The position numbers and the translations under genes are program-made. From Oscillospiraceae bacterium (GTDB lineage: Bacteria > Bacillota > Clostridia > Oscillospirales > Ruminococcaceae), in the NCBI GenBank assembly GCA_900768105.1, contig CAAGBQ010000021.1:1-31641 (forward strand): DNA of 31,641 nt, read 5' to 3'. Position 1 is the stretch's first letter. Each line of letters begins with the position of its first letter. Below the pieces are notes generated by a model. It saw nothing but the letters and a program-made list of their open reading frames with translations. It made no database searches and was not told the origin of the DNA. Of this stretch, positions 24,214-29,755 are shown piece after piece.

Positions 24214-24930
24214 CTAACCGGGAATATCGTATTTATCAAGAGAGGCACGCAAAACCTTGCGCAGCGCTTCCATTCTTCCGTCAAGCTCGGCGCTCATTTC
24301 GGCGCACTCGTGCAGCTCCCGCAGCATATCTTCGGTTACGGCAAAATTCTTTTTATAGCGGAGCTGATGCTCAAGGCTTGCCCAAAAATCCATGGCAAGG
24401 GTGCGGAGCTGAATTTCCACCTTTATCATCCGCTTTTCATGAGCAAGGAAAATCGGAACGGAAACAATTAGGTGCAGACTTCTGTAACCGTTTTTCTTCG
24501 GATTTTTTATGTAATCCTTTTTTGAAATAAGGGTTATGTCATCCTGTTTAAGAAGGGCATCCGCAAGGATGTAAACATCGTTTATAAAAGAACAGATTAC
24601 GCGAACGCCCGCAATGTCGTGTATGTTTTTGCGGATACTGTCAAGGGACATATCAAATCCATAGCGTTCAAGCTTTGTGCGAATACTCGCGGGACTTTTA
24701 AGGCGAGTTTTAACCATCTCTATTGGGTTGCGGTCGTATTGAAGCGAAAATTCCTCGTTAAGAACATTGAATTTTGTTTCAACCTCCATAATAGCACAGC
24801 GGTAATATGCCATCATTTCCGCATATTCGTGCGCTTTGCGCTGAACAACCTCGACGGTGTTGGAATCGGAAAAAATTTCGCGGATGTCGCTTCTGATTTC
24901 TGCTTCGTTTTTTATAAGTTCGCCTGCCAT
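24214..24930 (-). CDS. Small alarmone synthetase (RelQ/YjbM-like GTP pyrophosphokinase)
   Basis: Makes (p)ppGpp from ATP and GDP/GTP without the hydrolase and regulatory parts of full RelA. The 238-residue protein has RelA/SpoT synthetase motifs: KTRLKSPASIRTKLER, IHDIAGVRVICSFINDVY, KKNGYRSLHLIV, VEIQLRTLAMDFWASLEHQLRYK (catalytic Glu in VEIQLRT). A short helical C-terminus follows, probably for tetramer formation. The ATG at 24930 has AGAAAGGA upstream; the frame is open 34 codons further but through the promoter region. It ends in a TAG stop directly before a terminator, showing that TAG terminates in this genome. Confidence 0.92.
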   Translation of the reverse strand: MAGELIKNEAEIRSDIREIFSDSNTVEVVQRKAHEYAEMMAYYRCAIMEVETKFNVLNEEFSLQYDRNPIEMVKTRLKSPASIRTKLERYGFDMSLDSIRKNIHDIAGVRVICSFINDVYILADALLKQDDITLISKKDYIKNPKKNGYRSLHLIVSVPIFLAHEKRMIKVEIQLRTLAMDFWASLEHQLRYKKNFAVTEDMLRELHECAEMSAELDGRMEALRKVLRASLDKYDIPG

Positions 24931-24993
24931 GAAAAATCCTTTCTGAAAAAAACATATTTCGCAAGGGTATTTACATTTGCAATTATATTGTAA

Positions 24994-25023
24994 CATATAG
25001 TTGTGAATTTTTCTACCTGTCAA
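24994..25023 (-). promoter_or_regulatory. Probable promoter of the relQ-like gene
   Basis: Leftwards, -35 TTGACA (rc of 25018-25023), 18 bases, -10 TATATG (rc of 24994-24999). The leader to the ATG is about 60 bases. Confidence 0.5.
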
Positions 25024-25084
25024 AGTGAACAAAAAACGGGATGAAATTTTTACGCCGAATTTTATGAAGAAGGCGTAAACGCTA

Positions 25085-25138
25085 TTGACAAAACAAAACT
25101 ATAAGTGTAGTATATAGCTATACACTACTTTTGTAGTA
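25085..25138 (+). promoter_or_regulatory. blaI promoter with two BlaI-type operators
   Basis: -35 TTGACA (25085-25090), 17 bases, -10 TAGTAT (25108-25113). Two 16-bp dyads with the TGTAGTA half-site typical of BlaI/MecI operators overlap it: AACTATAAGTGTAGTA (25097-25112, spacer and -10) and CACTACTTTTGTAGTA (25123-25138, start of the transcript). Their centres are 26 bp apart. Both fit the dyad TACTACA-NN-TGTAGTA as I remember it, with two mismatches each. Confidence 0.75.
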
Positions 25139-25155
25139 AGAAAGGAGAGCAAAAT

Positions 25156-25533
25156 ATGCTTATTGAACTGAAACGCCTTCCGGATAGCGAGCTTGAAGTG
25201 ATGCTTGCACTTTGGGATTGCGGCGGGGAAGCTTCCAGAAGTCAGATTGAAGAAAAGCTTGCGGATTTTCATTGGGCGGTTAATACCATAAACACATTTT
25301 TAACCCGCCTTTGCGCAAAAAATTTTATTTCCGTCCGCAGGGAAGGAAAAACAAATTATTATTCTCCGCTTGTTTCAAAGGAAGAATATCTTGCTTTTGA
25401 AAGCCGCGGTGTGCTTAAAAAGCTGTATGGCGGCTCCGTTTCAAACTTTGTTGCCGCTTTTTCGGACGGCAACGGAATTGACGAAAAGGAAATAGAGGAA
25501 CTGCAAAGCCTTATTGACGAATTGAAAGGATGA
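25156..25533 (+). CDS. BlaI/MecI/CopY-family repressor
   Basis: A 125-residue winged-helix repressor: LPDSELEVMLALWDCGG at the N-terminus, then the recognition region VNTINTFLTRLCAKNFISVRREGKTNYYSPLVS, then a helical dimerisation tail. Family members are inactivated by proteolysis triggered by a partner membrane metalloprotease. The downstream gene encodes exactly such a partner and overlaps by four bases (ATGA). AAAGGAG precedes the ATG. The twin operators upstream predict autoregulation of the pair. No beta-lactamase is adjacent. Confidence 0.93.
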   Translation: MLIELKRLPDSELEVMLALWDCGGEASRSQIEEKLADFHWAVNTINTFLTRLCAKNFISVRREGKTNYYSPLVSKEEYLAFESRGVLKKLYGGSVSNFVAAFSDGNGIDEKEIEELQSLIDELKG

Positions 25534-28500
25534 TTGTCTTGGCGGAAAAATTTATTTCCGGTCTTGGCGAGGTAAGTCTCGGCGTTTCGCTTTTGTTGCT
25601 TATAATTTTTTTGCTGCTGCCGCTTATCCACAAAAAATACCGTGCAAAATGGTGCTATTGGCTTTGGCTTGCGGTGGCGGTGCGGCTTATAATACCGTTT
25701 AATATTTCTCTTCCGAATGCCCCGGTAAAGCTGTACAGAGAAAATGCCGAAAGCAGCTTGAGCACGCCGGTGCAGGAAACGGCAAACCCGTTTGAGCATG
25801 AGCATAGGGAGGAAATTCCCCGACAGAGCCTTGAGCACACGACGGAAGAATCCCTTGCGGAGCCTTCGGCACCGCAGGACGCAGCAGAGGAGCCGGTGGT
25901 AATCCCTAACGACGGATTAAAGGTCAAAATTGGCACGGCGGGGCTTCTTACAATAATTTGGGCAGCGGGAACAGTAATATATCTCGGCTTTCAGCTTGTC
26001 TGCTATGCAAAGTTTCTTCGCTATGTGCGCCGCTGGGCGGCGCCGCCGAAAAAGGAAGCTACCCGAAGAATTTTTGAAAGCTGCACAAAGGAAATGGGCG
26101 CGGGAATACGCCTTTCTCTTGCGGTTTGCAGCGGAATAGAAAGTCCTATGGTAACAGGCTTTTTTCAAACGGTTCTGCTTTTGCCGCGGGAGGACTATAC
26201 CGAAGAAGAGCTTGCAATGATAATCCGGCACGAGCTTGTTCACTATAAACGCCACGATATAGCATATAAAATGCTGCTTATGTTTGCGGTGGCGGTGCAT
26301 TGGTTCAACCCGTTTGTTTGGATTATGTCAAAGGAAGCAAACAAGGATTTGGAGCTTGCCTGTGATGAGGCTGCAACCGCGGGAATGGATAAACAGCGGC
26401 GCGCGGAGTACGGTAAAGCGCTTATTTCTGCGGCGGCAAGAAAAAATTTTCGTCCGGCGGCCTTCACGACCTGCTTTTATGAAAAGGAGGGTACAATGAA
26501 AAAGCGTATAAAAAGTCTTTTTGCATTTGGAAAAAGCCGCGGCACTGCGATGCTTTGTATAACACTTGCGGCGGTTTTAACGGTTTGCACCCTTGTGGCG
26601 TGCACAAAAGACGAACAGCCGGAATCCCCGTCGTATATAGAGGAGCTTGACGGCGAAAGCTATGACCTTACAAAGTTTGAAGAAGCAATCAGCTATGCCG
26701 TAAATAAATCCGGCGCAATAGAAAATTCCCAATATACCGCCCGTGCCTATAATGTGCTGTATAAAAGCGAGGATGAATCTTCCGCCGAAGCATATATCTA
26801 TGAAAAACTCTGCGGGTTTTGCTATATAAACGATTCACTTACGGTTTGCGGCGACGAAGAGGGCTTTGCGAAGCTCTGCTTTAAAAAAATATCCGCGGCC
26901 GATGAAAAAAGTGTGTACATTTTTGATAGGCAGGAAGCCGTTGATGGGCGGAACCTTCCGCCGGAGGCTTTGAACGCATATAACGGCAGTATAGGTACGG
27001 AGCTTTTTGCCGAAATAGAGAAAAAAGCTGTGGAGTATGACGGCGGAAGAAGCGCCGCGGTGATTTTTGAAAAGCCGGAGCTTGATTATTTGCCGATAAG
27101 CGATGCTGCAGAGGAGCTTTTGCGGAAAGCAAATCCGGATTATCCTAACTGGTCGGGAAGTATAGAACGAATTTCGGACGGAGCGAAACTGCGCTTTGAA
27201 ACAAGATGGAATGAAAAGTCAAAAGGCTGCGGAACCGTGGAATTCATTAAAACCGATTCCGCCGGAAAAGAGCTTGCACATATAATTTATTCGGTAAACG
27301 GCGATAGGGCGGAGCTTGTTTCACAAAGCGCAGGCAACGAAAGCGAAGCGTCGCATACTTCGTCATCATCGGCCCAAGACACGACAAAAACCGGCACGGA
27401 CGAACCGAAGACCTATAAATATACCTATTTTTCAAACAGCGAGAAGAATGTTCCCACAAAGCCAAAGGGAGTACAAAGCGAAAGTAAGCTTGCAACGGAG
27501 GAAACCTATACAAAGTGGAAAAGCTTTATGGAAAGCTATATTATGTCCGAGCCTAAAATAGCAAGTTTTTACGCCTGGCAGCCGAACGACCTTAAAGCTT
27601 CCATAGAAATTACAAAGGATGATGTAAAAAACATTATCGGGCTGCTTGCAGCGGCAAAGCGGTCGCCGAATAGCCCGCCGGCGGGACAAAACCCACCGAC
27701 AGGCGGCGGCTGGAGTATATTCTGGGAGGACTCCGTAGGAACGCAGTATACGGCTTCGTTCGACGGTCAGTATTTGTACTTTGCGAATTCTGCCGACGGC
27801 AGCAATATTTCAATATATACCGAGGATGATTGCAAAATAGGCGATTATCTTTGGGCGCTTGGGTTCAGCAAAACGCATAATGCCACGGCGGTGCTGAAAG
27901 GGAACAGCTTTTATCGTGATGAAAAAATAACCGCAATTTATGCCATCGACAACGAAAACGCCGCTTTTGTTCCGGTGGCGGATAAGGATTTTGTCCGTGC
28001 GGCGGTATGGCTTAATAATGCGGTTATGCAGGGGAGCTATTACGACGATTCGGTAAAGTCGTTTTTGATAGAAACGGAAGGCGGCAAATATACCGCTTGG
28101 CTTGAGGATTCTGCACCGAAATATGTGGCGGCTCTTTGGGAAAGCACAGTGAAAAACGGCACAAAGCTTGCCCGTTGGCTTGCATACATGGACCCTGCGA
28201 AAGTAAAAAGCATTGTTTATGAGGGAGAAATATATCCCGAAAACGAGGACGGCTTTAAAAATGCGGGCTGGTACAGTGAAAAGGCCGTTGCCGAATACGG
28301 CGAAGAAACAGTTTCTGCGGAGGTATTGAAGGCCGCGGAATATCTGAAGAAAAACGCGGTGATAAAAAGAGCCGTAAGCACAACCGATGGGCTTACGCAA
28401 AGCGGTATGAGATGGACGATGACAATAAACTTTACAACAGGGGTATCGTATAATCTTAAATACTGCGGAAAATCCCTTGAAGTTTACACAAGCGATCTTG

Positions 28501-28607
28501 ACAGAACAATTTATTATGAAGTGGATACTTCCTTCGGAAAAGGCGTGGCAAAGCTTGTTTATTCGCTTAAAACAAGCGAGCTTAATCCTTATGTGGGTGT
28601 AGAATAA
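25530..28607 (+). CDS. BlaR1/MecR1-like M56 metallopeptidase with a very large sensor region
   Basis: A 1025-residue membrane protein. Helices near 14-35 and 39-56 are followed by a hydrophilic Glu/Pro/His-rich loop (about 70-127) and a helix near 134-160. The M56 protease has zinc motif HELVH (234-238) and ELACDE (275-280), with a helix between them, and a further helix (339-358) ends in LVAC. The remaining 660 residues should lie outside the cell: several beta-rich segments joined by a Ser/Thr linker near residues 600-630. No penicillin-binding Ser-x-x-Lys domain is recognisable, so the signal is probably not a beta-lactam sensed in the classic way. The expected role is to sense an envelope signal and cleave the adjacent BlaI-type repressor. 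The start ATG overlaps the blaI stop; TTG at 25539 is an alternative. An internal ATG at 26496 with a strong ribosome site is discussed in the findings. Confidence 0.88.
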   Translation: MIVLAEKFISGLGEVSLGVSLLLLIIFLLLPLIHKKYRAKWCYWLWLAVAVRLIIPFNISLPNAPVKLYRENAESSLSTPVQETANPFEHEHREEIPRQSLEHTTEESLAEPSAPQDAAEEPVVIPNDGLKVKIGTAGLLTIIWAAGTVIYLGFQLVCYAKFLRYVRRWAAPPKKEATRRIFESCTKEMGAGIRLSLAVCSGIESPMVTGFFQTVLLLPREDYTEEELAMIIRHELVHYKRHDIAYKMLLMFAVAVHWFNPFVWIMSKEANKDLELACDEAATAGMDKQRRAEYGKALISAAARKNFRPAAFTTCFYEKEGTMKKRIKSLFAFGKSRGTAMLCITLAAVLTVCTLVACTKDEQPESPSYIEELDGESYDLTKFEEAISYAVNKSGAIENSQYTARAYNVLYKSEDESSAEAYIYEKLCGFCYINDSLTVCGDEEGFAKLCFKKISAADEKSVYIFDRQEAVDGRNLPPEALNAYNGSIGTELFAEIEKKAVEYDGGRSAAVIFEKPELDYLPISDAAEELLRKANPDYPNWSGSIERISDGAKLRFETRWNEKSKGCGTVEFIKTDSAGKELAHIIYSVNGDRAELVSQSAGNESEASHTSSSSAQDTTKTGTDEPKTYKYTYFSNSEKNVPTKPKGVQSESKLATEETYTKWKSFMESYIMSEPKIASFYAWQPNDLKASIEITKDDVKNIIGLLAAAKRSPNSPPAGQNPPTGGGWSIFWEDSVGTQYTASFDGQYLYFANSADGSNISIYTEDDCKIGDYLWALGFSKTHNATAVLKGNSFYRDEKITAIYAIDNENAAFVPVADKDFVRAAVWLNNAVMQGSYYDDSVKSFLIETEGGKYTAWLEDSAPKYVAALWESTVKNGTKLARWLAYMDPAKVKSIVYEGEIYPENEDGFKNAGWYSEKAVAEYGEETVSAEVLKAAEYLKKNAVIKRAVSTTDGLTQSGMRWTMTINFTTGVSYNLKYCGKSLEVYTSDLDRTIYYEVDTSFGKGVAKLVYSLKTSELNPYVGVE

Positions 28608-28630
28608 TAATATTCCTTAAAAATAAAAAA

Positions 28631-28673
28631 AAGGCGAAGCCCGTGCTCAAAATGAGCACGGGCTTCGTCTTTT
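28631..28673. terminator. Bidirectional terminator blaR1-like / tetR-like
   Basis: AAGGCGAAGCCCGTGCTCA pairs with TGAGCACGGGCTTCGTCTT around AAA, with A and T runs outside. Each arm carries one TGAGCAC word. Confidence 0.9.
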
Positions 28674-29265
28674 AATCGTTTAACAGCCGCATTTTTGCGC
28701 CGTTTATGTGGTCCTGCAAAAATGTATCCGCAAAAGTAATAAGTTCTTCCGGGGTTTTATCAATTTCTCCGATAAGCCAGCTTTCCATAATTCCGGAAAG
28801 GGTTATTACATATGTGTGCGTCATAAGCGCAATGTCGGAATCGTAGCTTTTGGATTTTTTGGCTCCGAATTCGCTTCCTATTTGCTCAATCGTGCGGTGG
28901 ATAATGGCATAAATGTCCGCTTTAAAAAAGCGTTTGAAATGTTCGCGTCCTACGGAATGAAGCGCGCAAAGGCATACCGCGCGGTTTTCTTCAAGGTAGC
29001 GAAAAAGCTGCAAAAGCCCTTCCTGCCAAAGAAGAGTTCCTTCGTGCTGTTTAAGAAGAGAAACAGCCTCTTCTTGAAATATCCAGCGCATAAGGTCATA
29101 TGCGTCCTCAAAGTGATAATAGAAATTTTGCCTCCGAATTCCGGCAAGCTCGGTTATATCATGTATTGTAATTTTTTCAAACGGCTTTTGAGCCATAAGC
29201 TCTTTAAGCGCGGCGGCAAGAGCATGTTTTGTCTAGTCAGATGTGGAATAGGTTTGCTTCTCCAT
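28672..29265 (-). pseudogene. TetR/AcrR-family regulator interrupted by an amber codon
   Basis: The full gene starts at ATG 29265 behind an excellent ACGGAGGTG site. It begins MEKQTYSTSD, hits TAG at codon 11 (29233-29235), then continues in the same frame with TKHALAAALKELMAQKPFEKITIHDITELAGIRRQNFYYHFEDAYDLMRW to a 197-codon total. TKxALAxALKELMxxKPFxKI is the standard first helix of DhaS-like TetR regulators, so the stop sits at the beginning of the DNA-binding domain. The C-terminal part looks intact (TetR_C_8-like). The in-frame ATG at 29196 (MAQKPF) would make a 174-residue product lacking most of helix 1 and has no good ribosome site. TAG is an ordinary stop elsewhere in the window. Either the gene is newly broken, or the base is a sequencing error or variant. 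Confidence 0.85.
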
Positions 29266-29320
29266 TAAATGCACCTCCGTTGACTAATTTATTCTATCAT
29301 ATAAATATGAATTTTTCAGC

Positions 29321-29374
29321 AGGTCAAAGAAATATTTTTTGTCATAATTCTGACAAAAGGACGGCGCTTGACCT
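29321..29374. promoter_or_regulatory. Nested dyad between tetR-like gene and MMPL operon
   Basis: Two inverted repeats share one centre (29347.5): inner TTTTGTCA-TAATTC-TGACAAAA (29337-29358) and outer AGGTCAA (29321-29327) with TTGACCT (29368-29374). Leftwards, the outer TTGACC is also a -35 for the tetR-like gene, with TTATAT 17 bases on; rightwards the dyad touches the -35 of the next promoter. This is a likely operator for the TetR protein controlling both sides. Confidence 0.65.
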
Positions 29375-29403
29375 TTGAACGGAAGCTTTTTCGGAACTAT
29401 AAT
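29375..29403 (+). promoter_or_regulatory. Sigma-A promoter of the MMPL operon
   Basis: -35 TTGAAC (29375-29380), 17 bases, -10 TATAAT (29398-29403), directly after the dyad. Confidence 0.8.
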
Positions 29404-29431
29404 CTTGACATTAAATGCGGGAGGCGCTTTT

Positions 29432-29725
29432 ATGACTGCAAAATATAAAATTTTTTTGGAAAGCCCGCTTGGAGAACGCCGCGGAACCATGTTCCTTTCG
29501 GAAGAAGAAGGAACCGTAAGCGGCAGCCTGGAGCTGATGGGTTTTAAAAACCCTGTGGAGGGGAAAAAATGCGGCGATGAATACATATTGCGGCATAACC
29601 TGCATACCGCCGTAAGCAGTCTTTGTTGCAGCACGGTGCTTTCCGCAAAAGACGGAACACTTCGCATTACGGCGCAGCTTGGAAAAATAAAAATAAATAT
29701 GCACGGCACAGCGGAGGAAGAATAA
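29432..29725 (+). CDS. Small protein of unknown function in the MMPL operon
   Basis: A 97-residue protein without signal peptide or membrane helix, predicted mostly beta: MTAKYKIFLESPLGERRGTMFLSEEEGTVSGSLELMGFKNPVEG..., ending in KIKINMHGTAEEE. I do not recognise the family; it resembles small cytosolic beta-barrel clostridial proteins of unknown role. The ATG at 29432 follows GGGAGG by seven bases. The MMPL transporter starts 30 bases after its stop, so it probably has an accessory role or shares the same TetR control. Confidence 0.7.
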   Translation: MTAKYKIFLESPLGERRGTMFLSEEEGTVSGSLELMGFKNPVEGKKCGDEYILRHNLHTAVSSLCCSTVLSAKDGTLRITAQLGKIKINMHGTAEEE

Positions 29726-29755
29726 TTCCGCCTATATTAAAGAAAGGAAGAACCT

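Noticed and set aside
29197..29265. TGA/TAG recoding (selenocysteine or pyrrolysine) as the explanation of the TetR amber
   Set aside because: TAG acts as the normal stop for at least two other genes here, and no insertion-type hairpin follows the codon. A nonsense change is simpler.
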